Shown here: positions 8,054 to 17,578 of the stretch, piece by piece | How positions within the stretch are numbered: position 1 is the stretch's first letter | How the letters are laid out: every line of letters starts with the position of its first letter | Assembly: GCA_035633115.1 (NCBI GenBank) | Contig: DASQFN010000007.1 | Location: 1-59,995 of the forward strand | DNA from: Gemmatimonadaceae bacterium | Lineage (GTDB): Bacteria > Gemmatimonadota > Gemmatimonadetes > Gemmatimonadales > Gemmatimonadaceae | DNA length: 59,995 nt | Direction: 5' to 3' | Translations under genes and position numbers: made by a program | The notes under the pieces: model-generated | The model's input: only the letters and a program-made list of their open reading frames with translations | What the model was told of the DNA's origin: nothing | Databases searched by the model: none

Positions 8054-9955
8054 ATGACTCGCATCTTCTCTTTTCGCGCAAGTGCGCTGTCGCTCGCGTT
8101 CTTTTTCGGCAGCTGGTCTCCCGCCCGCGCTCAACAGCCGCCGGCGACCTCGAACCGGACAAGCCTATTCTCGAGCGAGACCAGTGACATCGCCGGTTCC
8201 GCCATACTCTCGCCGGACGGGCGATGGGTGGCGTTCTCGATCATGAGCTCACCCGCGACTGCACGGCTGGCGGTGAGCCGCGTTGGCATCGGAGAAGCGC
8301 AGCATCTGACCGCCGCGGGACGGTGGGACAGCAATCCTGAATGGTCTCCATCGCGCCGCGCGATCTACTTCGTTTCGAATCGACCCGCTCAGGCGGGCGA
8401 TCAGAACTACTATGGTATGGTCTTGACGTTCGACCCGCGCAGGGGTCGCGCAATAGGGGAGCCGCGTCAGATAACGACCGACGCGGTGAACGGATTCATC
8501 CGCGTCTCACCGGACGGAAAAACCCTCGCTTATGTGGATGGCAGAGACCGGCGGCTGCTGAAAGTCATACCCGCCGCTGGGGGCGCTGCGCGCGTGATCG
8601 CACGAATGCCGGTTCGGTCGGGCAACATAGCATGGAGCCGCGACGGGAAGTCTCTGCTGTTCGTGACAAACGTTCCCGACCAGTCGGACCGCGTGCTGCA
8701 TCGTGTATCTGCAGGCGGCGGTGAGGCCGTCGTCGTATCGCGCGGTCTCCCGCTGGGTCGTCTGACAGTCGGTCCCGGCGCCGAGAGTTTTCTTGCGGAG
8801 GAGAACGGCGACGGCCCGCGCGACCGCACGCTCAAGCTCGTCGATCAACGCGGCACCGTTCTCAAGACGGTCGCGACCAATCGCAACACCCGCGGCACCC
8901 AGGTGACGGCCGACGGGCGCAGTATCGTCGCGATAGAGGCGAACGTCGTCGCGCCCACGCGAATAATGCCAATCGAAGGCGGTACATACCGTGACGTGAC
9001 TGCGCCCGTCACGTACGACTGGGTGATGCGCTGGAGCGGAGACGGCTCGACTTTGTATACGTGGACCGAGCAGAAGGGAGCGGCCGTTCTGGCGGCGGTG
9101 CCTGTGGGTGGCGGCGCACCAAGAACATTCCCGGAGAGTAAGAAATGGAGTGCGCAGGGCGCCAACAGCCGCTACCTCTTCGAGGCGACGCGGCGGGAAG
9201 GCACGAAGCCACGGGCTCTGGCGGCGATCGATCTGGGAAACGGAACGCGACACACGATTTCGGAGTCTCTACCTGGTCACAATATGATCTTTCCGTACGG
9301 GCCCGGCGGCACGTGGGCGGTGCACGACGAGCTGTATTTCTTCGAGCGTCATGGAGACCGGCTCGACGTGAAGGCATGGCGGGGGCCGGGTGACGTTCGA
9401 ACCTTGCGTTCTCTTCCCGCGAGCCTCATCGGACGCACCAATGTCGCGGTACACAGCGAGCGGGTGGTTTGGCTCCAGGAGCGTGGCGACACTCTCGATC
9501 TCATGATTGCCGCCGGGTCGGATGGGCAGCCGCGGCGATTGCTTACGATGCCGACAATGCCGGGCTCGAACGAGATCTCCTTCTCGAACGACGGACAGCA
9601 GCTCGTGTTGCATTACTCGCGCGGGCCGGGCTCCCCCGACCTGATGGCTTTCGTCGATCCGTCGGGTGCCGCTCCGCCGAGGATCGTCGACACGGGTCTC
9701 AGCTACTGGTATTGGCCACGCTGGCTGCCGGACAACAGTGGCGTGCTCGTGGTGGGTGGCGGCGCGGGCGCGGAAGCGCACATTGTTCGCATTCCGGTTG
9801 CCGAAGGCGCGAAGCCGGTGAACATCACGCGCGGCGACCCGGCGTCGAAGTGGGGGTTCGAGGTGTCACCGGATGGGCGGTTTATCGCGTATCCTGGTGA
9901 GATATCAAAGGGCACCTCGGTCTGGCGGATTGATCTGGGCGGCGGCATGCGGTGA
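8054..9955 (+). CDS. Exported PD40/TolB-like beta-propeller protein
   Basis: A 633-residue protein with a signal peptide (ALSLAFFFGSWSPARAQ) and repeated PD40 blades such as LSPDGRWVAF, VSPDGKTLAYVDG, FSNDGQQLVLHYS and VSPDGRFIAYPG. These resemble the propeller of TolB and of S9 peptidases, but no hydrolase domain or GxSxG follows, so it is probably a binding or scaffold protein in the periplasm. A strong ribosome site (aaaggag) lies 6 bases before ATG 8054. The gene stands alone between the ubiB-like gene and the BtuF-like gene. Ligand unknown. Confidence 0.82.
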   Translation: MTRIFSFRASALSLAFFFGSWSPARAQQPPATSNRTSLFSSETSDIAGSAILSPDGRWVAFSIMSSPATARLAVSRVGIGEAQHLTAAGRWDSNPEWSPSRRAIYFVSNRPAQAGDQNYYGMVLTFDPRRGRAIGEPRQITTDAVNGFIRVSPDGKTLAYVDGRDRRLLKVIPAAGGAARVIARMPVRSGNIAWSRDGKSLLFVTNVPDQSDRVLHRVSAGGGEAVVVSRGLPLGRLTVGPGAESFLAEENGDGPRDRTLKLVDQRGTVLKTVATNRNTRGTQVTADGRSIVAIEANVVAPTRIMPIEGGTYRDVTAPVTYDWVMRWSGDGSTLYTWTEQKGAAVLAAVPVGGGAPRTFPESKKWSAQGANSRYLFEATRREGTKPRALAAIDLGNGTRHTISESLPGHNMIFPYGPGGTWAVHDELYFFERHGDRLDVKAWRGPGDVRTLRSLPASLIGRTNVAVHSERVVWLQERGDTLDLMIAAGSDGQPRRLLTMPTMPGSNEISFSNDGQQLVLHYSRGPGSPDLMAFVDPSGAAPPRIVDTGLSYWYWPRWLPDNSGVLVVGGGAGAEAHIVRIPVAEGAKPVNITRGDPASKWGFEVSPDGRFIAYPGEISKGTSVWRIDLGGGMR

Positions 9956-10075
9956 AGCTGCTGCCCTCGCCCTGCGGCGTAGTTTCGACCGGCGGATTCC
10001 GCAGACATCGTAGATAGAAACGGGAAGACGCGCGCGACCGAACCACCGCTTCATGCCCCGCGACATCGGATAGCC

Positions 10076-10987
10076 ATGCCACGAATCGTTTCCTTTCTCC
10101 CTGCCGGCACCGAGATAGTCCATGCACTCGGCGCCGGAGCGGAGCTCGTCGGCCGCTCGCATGAGTGCGACTATCCTCCGTCCGTAGCGGATCTCCCCGT
10201 GGTGAGTCGCCCGGCACTCGAGCTGAACGACGCCTCTGCCGAAGACATCGATCGCGCAGTTACGGAGCGAATGGAGACGGGCGCGTCGATGTATGAGATA
10301 GATGAAATGTTGCTTCGCGAGTTGCGACCCGATGTGATCATGACTCAGAGCCTCTGCCGCGTATGCGCGCCGTCGGGCAATGAGCTGAGCCGCGCGGTGA
10401 AGGACTTCGACATAACGCCCGAGATTCTCTTTCTCACCCCGCGCAGCGTTGCCGAAGTCGAAGAAAACATTCTGGATGTCGGCAAAGCGATTGGGCGGCA
10501 GCAGGAGGCCGAATCGCTCGTTCGCTCGAATCGCGAGCTCATCGCGCGAGTCAACGCCGCGGTGTCAGACGTCCCGCGCCGCCGGATAGTCTTCCTCGAG
10601 TGGACAGATCCGCCCTTCTGCGGCGGCCACTGGGTTCCCGAGATGGTGGCGATGGCGGGAGGCGACGATCCCCTCGGCCGCGCAGGGGAGGATTCCGTTC
10701 GCATGACTTGGGACGACGTCGCGGAGGTTTCGCCCGGTGCGATTATCGTGTCGCCGTGCGGGTACGGCCTCGAAGAATCAACCGAGCTCGCGCGGTCCGT
10801 ACCGCGCGAGCTGAATGCCCGCGTGTACGCCGTCGACGCCAACGCGTATTTCGCGCGGCCCGGGCCACGCATCGCCGAGGGTGTGGAGCTGCTCGCGCAC
10901 CTGTTTCATCCGAATCGCGTCGTGTGGCCTCACGCACACGTTCCGTGGCAGGAGATCAATCAGGACGGGTCAGCTCGGCTGCATTGA
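10076..10987 (+). CDS. BtuF-like cobalamin/metal-chelate-binding protein without signal peptide
   Basis: A 303-residue class III periplasmic-binding-fold protein similar to cobalamin-binding proteins: RIVSFLPAGTEIVHALGAG at the start, then VGRSHECDYP, LRPDVIMTQSLCRVCAPS, FLEWTDPPFCGGHWVPEM and GAIIVSPCGYG. No signal peptide or lipobox is visible, unlike typical BtuF, so it may be cytoplasmic as in many stand-alone relatives. No BtuC/BtuD genes are nearby. The 3' end overlaps the convergent NTF2-like gene by about 30 bp. Confidence 0.8.
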   Translation: MPRIVSFLPAGTEIVHALGAGAELVGRSHECDYPPSVADLPVVSRPALELNDASAEDIDRAVTERMETGASMYEIDEMLLRELRPDVIMTQSLCRVCAPSGNELSRAVKDFDITPEILFLTPRSVAEVEENILDVGKAIGRQQEAESLVRSNRELIARVNAAVSDVPRRRIVFLEWTDPPFCGGHWVPEMVAMAGGDDPLGRAGEDSVRMTWDDVAEVSPGAIIVSPCGYGLEESTELARSVPRELNARVYAVDANAYFARPGPRIAEGVELLAHLFHPNRVVWPHAHVPWQEINQDGSARLH

Positions 10988-11409
10988 CCGCGTCCCACGT
11001 GACCGAAAGAATCCACCACCGCGACCCGTCGTTCCACAGCTGGATGCTGTTCGCTCCGCGGCGGATTGGCTCTCCGCCGAGTCCGGGCAGCTTCGTAAAT
11101 GCTCCACACATGGGCGACGCTCCCGGATCGGAGCTCTTCGCGCCCCGTTTCCCATTCGTAGAAATCACCGGCGGCAAGTAGCGGCCTGCGTGATGCGATG
11201 TATTGCTCGGGACTGAGCACGCGCGGCGCGGGCGTCCCTTCGGTGTCGTTCTCGATTGGAATGAGCCGCGCGTTCGGCACGTAGAGCGTGCGCCAGCGGT
11301 CCCAATCACGCTCCTCTCTCGCGCGACCGGAGAGCACCTCATACACCGCGGCGACGATCGCCTCAGGTGAAGCGACATCCGCTTGGCGCGCATTCGCCGT
11401 CTGTGTCAT
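10956..11409 (-). pseudogene. NTF2/SnoaL-like protein, broken by a frameshift near 11085-11097
   Basis: From ATG 11409 (AGGAT ribosome site upstream) the frame reads an NTF2/SnoaL-like start: IVAAVYEVLSGRAREERDW, LYVPNARLIPI, YEWETGREEL and VAHVWSIYE. At that point homology jumps to another frame reading LPGLGGEPIRRGANSIQL and WNDGSRWWILSVTWD, the normal C-terminal strands of the family, ending at 10956. A single extra base in 'gaagctgccc' explains this. Members bind small ligands or act as isomerases; no role can be assigned. It could be a decayed gene or an assembly indel. Confidence 0.65.
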
Positions 11410-11523
11410 CTGATCCTGATGTGGACGTTTCGTCAATGCGCCGCAGCACTCTCACGGGGGCATCCAGCAGCGCGTACTTTTCAAAGTCGAGTAACGCGAG
11501 CCCACCGACCACCAAGGTATGTT

Positions 11524-13950
11524 ATGCGACGTCTTCTCGCACGGTTCGGCCTGTTCGCTGCGCCACTGGCGCTCGTCGCGCAGCAACCGGCCACTTACAA
11601 CCAGCCGCCCGCACCCATCCCGCAGATGCTCGATGCGGAGCCGCTCCCTGCCGTCTCGCTCAGCCCTCAGCGCAACCGGATGCTGCTGCAGCGGCGTGCC
11701 GCGCTTCCCGGCATCGAGGAGATTTCCACGCCATATCTCGCGCTCGCCGGCGACCGCGTAAGTCCCCGCACGAACGGCAGCTGGTACGAGACGTCCATCA
11801 AGGCCCTCGCGATCAGGAACATCGACGGCTCGAGTGAAATCCAGATCGCTTCCCCTCCGCGGGGAAACATCATCAGCTCTCTATGGTCGCCCGACGGGCG
11901 AAACGTCGCCTTTATCGTTCGTACGGACAGCGCCCTCAATCTCTGGGTTGCCGATGCTGAAACCGGTAAATCTCTCCAGCTCACACGGTGGAACGTGAAC
12001 GGCGCGGTCTTCCTGCCATGCTCCTGGGCGACCACGACTTCCCTGCTCTGCCGGATGGTGATTCCCAACCGGGCATCCGCGCCAAAAGCACCGGAAATTC
12101 CAAATGGTCCCGTAATACAGGAAACAGAAGCGGCGCCGGCGGCTGGAACTGCGACGTTTCAGAATCTGCTGCAAAATCAGACGGACGAAGCTCGCTTCGA
12201 TTACTACTACGCCACGCAACTCGCGTCCATCGCCCTCGACGGAAATGTCAGTGCGATCGGGAAACCAGGGATCTACATTACCTCGCGCCCCTCACCCGAT
12301 GGACAGTGGATTCTCGTTCAAGCACTTCACCGGCCGTGGTCGTATCAAGTCCCCCGCTTCCGGTTCCCGACGCGCACGGTGATTTGGTCCGCAGACGGGC
12401 GCGTCGCTCGCACTTTAGCGGATGTCGGTCTCCAGGACCGTGTGCCCAACGCTTCAGGCGCTGTGGCGACGGGACTCAGGCAGCCGTCGTGGCGCGCGGA
12501 TGCGCCAGCCACAGTCGTGTGGGTCGAAGCACTCGACAACGGCGATCCAGCGAAATCAGTGCCGAGGCGGGACCGGGTGCTCGCTCTTGCCGCACCCTTC
12601 ACCGGCGACCCTCAGGCGTTGATCGAAGTGGCGAACCGTTTCGGTTCAATTATCTGGGGTCGCGATAATCTCGCCATCGTCGACGAATACTGGGACAAAA
12701 CGCGAAAAGCGATCACGTGGACTGTCGATCCGTCGAGGCCGGGCTCAGCGCCGAAGCTGCTGTGGGATCGTTCATACGAGGATGCGTACACTAATCCAGG
12801 GACCTTCGCGACCACCGCAGGACGATTCGGGCATCAGGTACTCTTTACAACAAGGGATGAATCGAAGGCGTTTCTCATCGGGCTTGGTGCATCTCCTGCA
12901 GGCGATCGGCCGTTCCTCGATCGCTTCGACTTCAGTAAATCGAAGAGCGAACGCCTGTGGCGCTCCGAGGCGCCACATTATGAGCAGCCTATTGTTCTAC
13001 TCGACGCCGACAAAGTGCGTTTTCTAACCCGCCGCGAGAGCCTGACCGAGGTCCCCAACTACTTCATTCGCGATCCTTCTGGCGGAAATCGGGCGCTGGT
13101 CGCGGTGACTCAGTTCAAGGATCCCGGGCCGCAGTTCGCCGGCGTGGCGAAGCAGCTCATCACCTACAGGCGCGACGACGGCATTCAATTGTCGGCGACG
13201 CTGTACCTCCCGCCGGGCTACGACAAATCCAAAGGTCCACTGCCGTTTCTGTTCTGGGCGTATCCCCAGGAGTTCAAGAGCGCGAGTGCCGCGTCGCAAG
13301 TGACTGGCTCACCCTATCGCTTCACGCGACCAACAGGCATGTCGCACCTGTTCATGCTGACTCAGGATTACGGTGTCCTCGACAATCCGACGATGCCCAT
13401 CGTCGGCGAAGGCGACAAGGAGCCCAACGACTCCTACGTGACGCAGCTCGTAGCTAGCGCAAAGGCCGCGGTGGACAAAGTTGTCGGGATGGGCGTTGCC
13501 GATCGCAACCGGATTGCTGTTGGTGGCCACTCGTACGGCGCCTTCATGACGGCGAACCTGCTCGCGCATTCCAGTCTGTTCCGCGCCGGCATTGCCCGGA
13601 GCGGCGCGTACAACAGAACGCTCACCCCGTTTGGCTTTCAGGCGGAGGACCGCAATTACTGGAAGGCGCGCGACGTTTACATGACTATGTCGCCGTTCAA
13701 TTACGCCGACAGCCTGAGCGCGCCGATACTTCTGATACACGGAATGGCGGACGACAACCAGGGAACATTCCCGGTGCAGAGCGAGCGCTTCTTTGCGGCC
13801 CTCAAGGGGAACGGCAAGAAGGCCCGCCTCGTGATGCTCCCCGCCGAGCCGCACGGTTATCGCGCACGTCAGTCACTCGGTCACACCCTCTGGGAAATGA
13901 CACAGTGGCTCGACAAGTACGTGAAGCCCCCGGCGGTCGCTGGGAAGTAG
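11524..13950 (+). CDS. Secreted S9 family prolyl-oligopeptidase-like peptidase
   Basis: An 808-residue exported serine peptidase. ATG 11524 gives a compact signal peptide (LFAAPLALVAQQ); the frame is open earlier but that part does not look coding. The propeller covers about residues 60-560 and the hydrolase domain about 580-805. Catalytic residues: Ser670 in GGHSYGAF, Asp around 743 in HGMADDNQG and His777 in AEPHGYRA. The layout and GGHSYGAF match S9 peptidases annotated as glutamyl or prolyl oligopeptidases. It is transcribed alone, with the toxin-antitoxin pair convergent downstream. Confidence 0.9.
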   Translation: MRRLLARFGLFAAPLALVAQQPATYNQPPAPIPQMLDAEPLPAVSLSPQRNRMLLQRRAALPGIEEISTPYLALAGDRVSPRTNGSWYETSIKALAIRNIDGSSEIQIASPPRGNIISSLWSPDGRNVAFIVRTDSALNLWVADAETGKSLQLTRWNVNGAVFLPCSWATTTSLLCRMVIPNRASAPKAPEIPNGPVIQETEAAPAAGTATFQNLLQNQTDEARFDYYYATQLASIALDGNVSAIGKPGIYITSRPSPDGQWILVQALHRPWSYQVPRFRFPTRTVIWSADGRVARTLADVGLQDRVPNASGAVATGLRQPSWRADAPATVVWVEALDNGDPAKSVPRRDRVLALAAPFTGDPQALIEVANRFGSIIWGRDNLAIVDEYWDKTRKAITWTVDPSRPGSAPKLLWDRSYEDAYTNPGTFATTAGRFGHQVLFTTRDESKAFLIGLGASPAGDRPFLDRFDFSKSKSERLWRSEAPHYEQPIVLLDADKVRFLTRRESLTEVPNYFIRDPSGGNRALVAVTQFKDPGPQFAGVAKQLITYRRDDGIQLSATLYLPPGYDKSKGPLPFLFWAYPQEFKSASAASQVTGSPYRFTRPTGMSHLFMLTQDYGVLDNPTMPIVGEGDKEPNDSYVTQLVASAKAAVDKVVGMGVADRNRIAVGGHSYGAFMTANLLAHSSLFRAGIARSGAYNRTLTPFGFQAEDRNYWKARDVYMTMSPFNYADSLSAPILLIHGMADDNQGTFPVQSERFFAALKGNGKKARLVMLPAEPHGYRARQSLGHTLWEMTQWLDKYVKPPAVAGK

Positions 13951-14027
13951 CCTGCGCTTACCGCGTGAGGATGACGAACCGCGTCTCGTTGGGGCTGGCG
14001 GGATCGCGTTTGCATGTGATCCCGGAC

Positions 14028-14414
14028 TCACCAGATGCGGGTTACGCCGAATTCGTCGAAAACCGCTTCATTGGAGACGAGCGATAACTCATGATTCAAT
14101 GATTGCGCGATCAGCATTCGATCGAAGGGATCCCGATGCGTTCCGGCCAGCGCGCCGGCCAAGTCTCCATCGGCGAAGGTGATCGGCAGCTCAGTGAGCT
14201 CGAGGCGCCGGACAGCGCCCGCGAGATCGTGCGCCAGCACAGCAGCTGATGACAGCTTGCCGAGGCGATACTTCGTCCGCACTTCCCACGCGCTGGCCGC
14301 ACTGACAAAAACCTCGTCCGTCCTCGTGATCGCGTCGCGCGCGACAATTGACAGGTCTTCGTCACCTGTGGCGAACCAGAGAAATGCATGCGTGTCGAGG
14401 AGAATCCCTTTCAT
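14028..14414 (-). CDS. PIN-domain toxin (VapC-like ribonuclease)
   Basis: A 128-residue PIN domain protein. The acidic active-site set is intact: Asp7 in LLDTHAFLW, Glu44 in SAWEV, and Asp95/Asp98 in HRDPFDRML, which bind Mg2+ for RNA cleavage in this family. It is the downstream partner of an antitoxin gene whose stop it overlaps (ATGA at 14411-14414), the standard order for Phd/VapB-PIN modules. It probably cleaves tRNA or rRNA when the antitoxin is lost; the target is not predictable. Confidence 0.88.
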   Translation of the reverse strand: MKGILLDTHAFLWFATGDEDLSIVARDAITRTDEVFVSAASAWEVRTKYRLGKLSSAAVLAHDLAGAVRRLELTELPITFADGDLAGALAGTHRDPFDRMLIAQSLNHELSLVSNEAVFDEFGVTRIW

Positions 14415-14659
14415 CCGGCGCCGTCACCCTGCCCCTCCCACGCCTGCAGCTCATCGTCAGGCAGCGGCTCGAAAAACTCGGGTCCGATCCTGGCGAGTCC
14501 CTTGTACAAGCCAAAGCGCCGCTGCGCGGGCGGGTTCACCGGGACCAGCTTCACCGCGGGATCGTTCCCGCGGGCGATGATGATCTCCTCTCCCCCTTCG
14601 GCGCGCTCGATGAGTTTGGAGAGGTTCGTTTTCGCCGCATGGACGGTAATAACTGGCAT
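14411..14659 (-). CDS. Phd/YefM-type antitoxin
   Basis: An 82-residue antitoxin: MPVITVHAAKTNLSKLIERA followed by GEEIIIARGNDPAVKLVPV is the Phd/YefM DNA-binding fold. The acidic C-terminus (EPLPDDELQAWEG) would wrap the PIN toxin. It is translated just ahead of the toxin with a 4-base overlap, giving coupled synthesis. It probably represses its own promoter through the two palindromes at 14683-14701. Confidence 0.87.
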   Translation of the reverse strand: MPVITVHAAKTNLSKLIERAEGGEEIIIARGNDPAVKLVPVNPPAQRRFGLYKGLARIGPEFFEPLPDDELQAWEGQGDGAG

Positions 14660-14682
14660 GGGCCGTCTCGACTGCCGGATGA

Positions 14683-14701
14683 TTAGCTAAGTATTAGCTA
14701 A
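14683..14701. promoter_or_regulatory. Operator of the toxin-antitoxin pair: two TTAGCTAA palindromes
   Basis: The perfect 8-bp palindrome TTAGCTAA occurs at 14683-14690 and again at 14694-14701. The copies are 11 bp apart, one helical turn, and lie 24 bp upstream of the antitoxin start. Repeated palindromes on one face of the helix are typical Phd/YefM binding sites and fit cooperative autorepression. Confidence 0.7.
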
Positions 14702-14833
14702 GTCGCCAGGAGATGTCAATATTCGCCCTTAACCGCCGCTCATGTGATACGGCAGCCCGCGAAGGCGGAGCGAGCGACTCGTCCGGTCGTGCTCTGAGCA
14801 CTGGCGAACAGCGACCGGGTAGATTTTATCCTC

Positions 14834-15169
14834 ATGGCCATGCGCATGTCCTCTCTCGGCAACGGCTTGGTGATCGCAGGCGGCGCCGTTGGCGTCGCAA
14901 CCGTTGCGGCCATCGCAACTGGTACGGAGATCGGTCTCACGCCGGCGATGGTTCAGCTCCTTATCTACAAGGGACTGGCCGCCGCAGCGATCGGACTCAT
15001 CGTGGTTGGATCCTGGCTCGGCCGGCGAGGCCGCCAGCACGACCAGTCAGCCAAGGGTGCGAATGCTGGTACGCGCGAGCTTGAACCGGGGATGCCTCCA
15101 CTGCAACACACGGTCAGAAAGTCGAACGAGCTCGCCGTCAATACGGTCAGAGACACACACTCCAACTGA
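14834..15169 (+). CDS. Small membrane protein upstream of the KdpE-like gene
   Basis: A 111-residue protein with two predicted membrane helices (about residues 8-30 and 42-62; LVIAGGAVGVATVAAIATG and LAAAAIGLIVVGSWLG) and a basic, polar C-terminal tail. No family recognised. It ends 20 bp before the response regulator and is co-directional with the two-component/Kup genes, so it may belong to the potassium module. No strong ribosome site is visible. Confidence 0.55.
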   Translation: MAMRMSSLGNGLVIAGGAVGVATVAAIATGTEIGLTPAMVQLLIYKGLAAAAIGLIVVGSWLGRRGRQHDQSAKGANAGTRELEPGMPPLQHTVRKSNELAVNTVRDTHSN

Positions 15170-15189
15170 CCAACCACGAGCATTCCAGA

Positions 15190-15885
15190 GTGCCTGCACT
15201 CAAACTGCTCATCATTGACGACGAGCCACAGATCAGACGCGTAGTGCGTCATGCCCTCGAGGGGGACAACACTCGCGTACTCGACGCCGCTTCGGGGCGC
15301 GAAGGAATCGATCTCGCCGCCGCCGAGAAGCCGGATCTGATCGTACTCGATCTGGGACTCCCCGATATTCCAGGAGCGGATGTCTGCCGCGACATCCGCG
15401 GCTGGTCCACCGCACCGATCGTTGTTCTCTCCGCCCGGCATTCCGATGTCGAGAAAGCGGCGCTGCTTGACCTGGGAGCCGATGACTACATCACCAAGCC
15501 GTTCAGCACGGTCGAATTCCAGGCGAGAGTTCGCGCGCAGCTGCGCCGAGCTCGCCTCTCCAATGAAGTCGGCGGTGACACCTGCGTGACCGCTCACGGA
15601 GTGGCAATCGACCTCGCGAAGCGCTCGGTGCACCGTGACGGCGAAACCGTGCACCTGACACCTATCGAATGGGAGCTGTTGCGAGTTCTATCGGCGAACG
15701 CGGGACGAACGCTGACGCACCGTCAGCTTTTTTCCCAGGTGTGGAGCCGGCAGCACGGCGACGCTCAGCAGAATCTCCGCGTCCATGTCTCGAGCATTCG
15801 CCGTAAGCTCGAGCGCGACCCGGTTCGCCCGCAGCTCATCGTTACCGAGCCCGGCGTCGGATATCGCTTCGAGCTCGAGGCATAG
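15190..15885 (+). CDS. kdpE: OmpR/KdpE-family response regulator
   Basis: A 231-residue two-domain response regulator. The receiver has Asp10/Asp11, phospho-acceptor Asp54 (IVLDLGLPD) and Lys104 (ITKPF). The C-terminal winged helix reads LTPIEWELLRVLSANAGRTL and ends VTEPGVGYRFELEA, the KdpE-type ending. Start is GTG 15190. It is followed directly by a KdpD-like kinase and then kup, so it probably controls potassium uptake, here through Kup rather than KdpFABC. The kdpE name rests on similarity and context. Confidence 0.85.
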   Translation: MPALKLLIIDDEPQIRRVVRHALEGDNTRVLDAASGREGIDLAAAEKPDLIVLDLGLPDIPGADVCRDIRGWSTAPIVVLSARHSDVEKAALLDLGADDYITKPFSTVEFQARVRAQLRRARLSNEVGGDTCVTAHGVAIDLAKRSVHRDGETVHLTPIEWELLRVLSANAGRTLTHRQLFSQVWSRQHGDAQQNLRVHVSSIRRKLERDPVRPQLIVTEPGVGYRFELEA

Positions 15886-15889
15886 ACCC

Positions 15890-17560
15890 TTGGCCGGGCG
15901 ATTTCAGAAAAGCCCGAGCCGGCGCGGCAGCTCAAAGCTCTCCAGCCTGCCCCAGTCATTGGACTGGCTGCTCTGGTTCGCCGCGCTCACCATGGCTACC
16001 GCCGCGATGCTTCCATTTCGCGACTCTCTCGAGAAGGCGCATGTCGCGCTCGTTTACCTCCTCGTCGTGCTCGGGGCAAGCTCGCGATCGGGTCGGACGC
16101 TCGGACTCACGCTGGCAGTCACGGCATTCTTCAGTCTCAATTTCTTCTTCGTACTGCCTTATTACACGTTCATGGTCGCGAAGCCTCTGGACTGGCTGGA
16201 GCTCGCGGCCTTCCTGCTCACCAGCATGGTGGCCGCGCATCTGCTCTCGCGCGCGCAGAGTGAGGCAGCCGAGGCTCGCAACCGCGCGGCCGAGGTCGAC
16301 TGGCTGTCGGCCATCGGCGCTGAGGCGCTGAACGCCGGCCGCGCCGAAGAAGCGCTCGGCACGATGGCAGCGGTAATTCGCGAGACTCTCGACGTCACGC
16401 ACTGCGAGATATATCTGCGCGACGGTGCGGATGGGTCGATCAGGCTGATGGCCGAAAGCGGAGCTGCGCCTCAGCCGGTCAGCGCCGGTTTCCCGAATGA
16501 CACGGCGCCAGGTGATGACGGGAATGCAGACGCGAGGCTTCCAACAGGCGCGCGCATGGTCGAATGGGTCGCCGAAAGCGGCCGCGCTGTAGTAGAGCGA
16601 ACCGATGGCGGCACGCGCACTGCCGGTGACGCATCTGCTCACGCAGATTTCGACGAGGTGGACCTGACCAACGCCCGCACGCTGCTCCTGCCGCTCAGAG
16701 TCCACGATCACACTGTCGGTGTTCTTCGCCTGGCACACGCGGACGCACTGCCTCTCGATGCGCCAAGACGCCGCTTTCTCCGGGCACTCTCGTATTACGC
16801 GGCACTCGGAGTTGAGCGCGTCAGCCTCGTTGCAGACGCGGAGACCGCCGAAGCGCTGCGCCGCGCGGATGAAATGAAGAACGCACTTCTTGCTTCCGTT
16901 TCGCACGACCTTCGGACGCCGCTCACCACGATCACAGCGCTCGCGCACGATATCGGAAAAGAGGGTGATGATCGCGCGCTCACGATCCAGGAGGAGGCTG
17001 ATCGGCTCAACCGCCTCGTCGCGGACCTTCTCGACCTGTCACGCCTCGCCGGTGGTGCGCTCACTGTTGCGACCGAGATCGAGGCCGCCGACGATCTTGT
17101 CGGGGCGGCGCTTCAGCGAGTTTCCGGAGCACTCAATGGCCGCGAGCTGAACGTCACGCTCGACCCGGCTGAACCGCTTCTCCTTGGCCGATTCGATTTC
17201 GTGCATTCACTCCGTATCCTCGTAAATCTCCTCGAGAACGCGCTCAAGTATTCTCCTGCCAGCTCGCCAATCGAGCTCTCGGTGCGACGTGAAAGCGACT
17301 GGCTCGAGTTCGTCGTCGCGGACCGTGGACCAGGCGTACCGACTGAGGAACAGGAGCGGATCTTCCAGCCGTTCTACCGCCCGGCCACCAGCCCGCCGGA
17401 CACAGGCGGCCTCGGGCTCGGCCTTTCCATCGCTCACGGGCTCGCGACAGCGCAGCGTGGCAGCGTGCGCTACGAGCCGCGCAAGGACGGAGGGAGCCTT
17501 TTCATCCTGCGACTCCCGGCGGCCGATCTAGCCGAGCTTTCGGAGGTTTCACCCGGCTGA
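15890..17560 (+). CDS. KdpD-like sensor histidine kinase lacking the N-terminal KdpD/USP domains
   Basis: Membrane kinase partner of the preceding regulator. It starts with the four-helix DUF4118 membrane domain (WLLWFAALTMATAAMLPF to LAAFLLTSMVAAHLLS). A GAF-like domain follows, then the HisKA dimerisation helix with His339 in ASVSHDLRTPLT, and an ATPase domain with NLLENALKYSP, DRGPGVP and GLGLGLSIAHG. The roughly 370-residue N-terminal KdpD sensor and USP domains of E. coli are absent. TTG 15890, five bases after the kdpE stop, is the likeliest start; the ATG at 15785 lies inside kdpE and ATG 15992 would cut the first helix. Confidence 0.82.
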   Translation: MAGRFQKSPSRRGSSKLSSLPQSLDWLLWFAALTMATAAMLPFRDSLEKAHVALVYLLVVLGASSRSGRTLGLTLAVTAFFSLNFFFVLPYYTFMVAKPLDWLELAAFLLTSMVAAHLLSRAQSEAAEARNRAAEVDWLSAIGAEALNAGRAEEALGTMAAVIRETLDVTHCEIYLRDGADGSIRLMAESGAAPQPVSAGFPNDTAPGDDGNADARLPTGARMVEWVAESGRAVVERTDGGTRTAGDASAHADFDEVDLTNARTLLLPLRVHDHTVGVLRLAHADALPLDAPRRRFLRALSYYAALGVERVSLVADAETAEALRRADEMKNALLASVSHDLRTPLTTITALAHDIGKEGDDRALTIQEEADRLNRLVADLLDLSRLAGGALTVATEIEAADDLVGAALQRVSGALNGRELNVTLDPAEPLLLGRFDFVHSLRILVNLLENALKYSPASSPIELSVRRESDWLEFVVADRGPGVPTEEQERIFQPFYRPATSPPDTGGLGLGLSIAHGLATAQRGSVRYEPRKDGGSLFILRLPAADLAELSEVSPG

Positions 17561-17578
17561 ACTTTGTGAAATCTTAAC

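Noticed and set aside
11383-11523. N-terminal extension of the second S9 peptidase
   Set aside because: Precedes a clear signal peptide start at 11524 and has no coding character.
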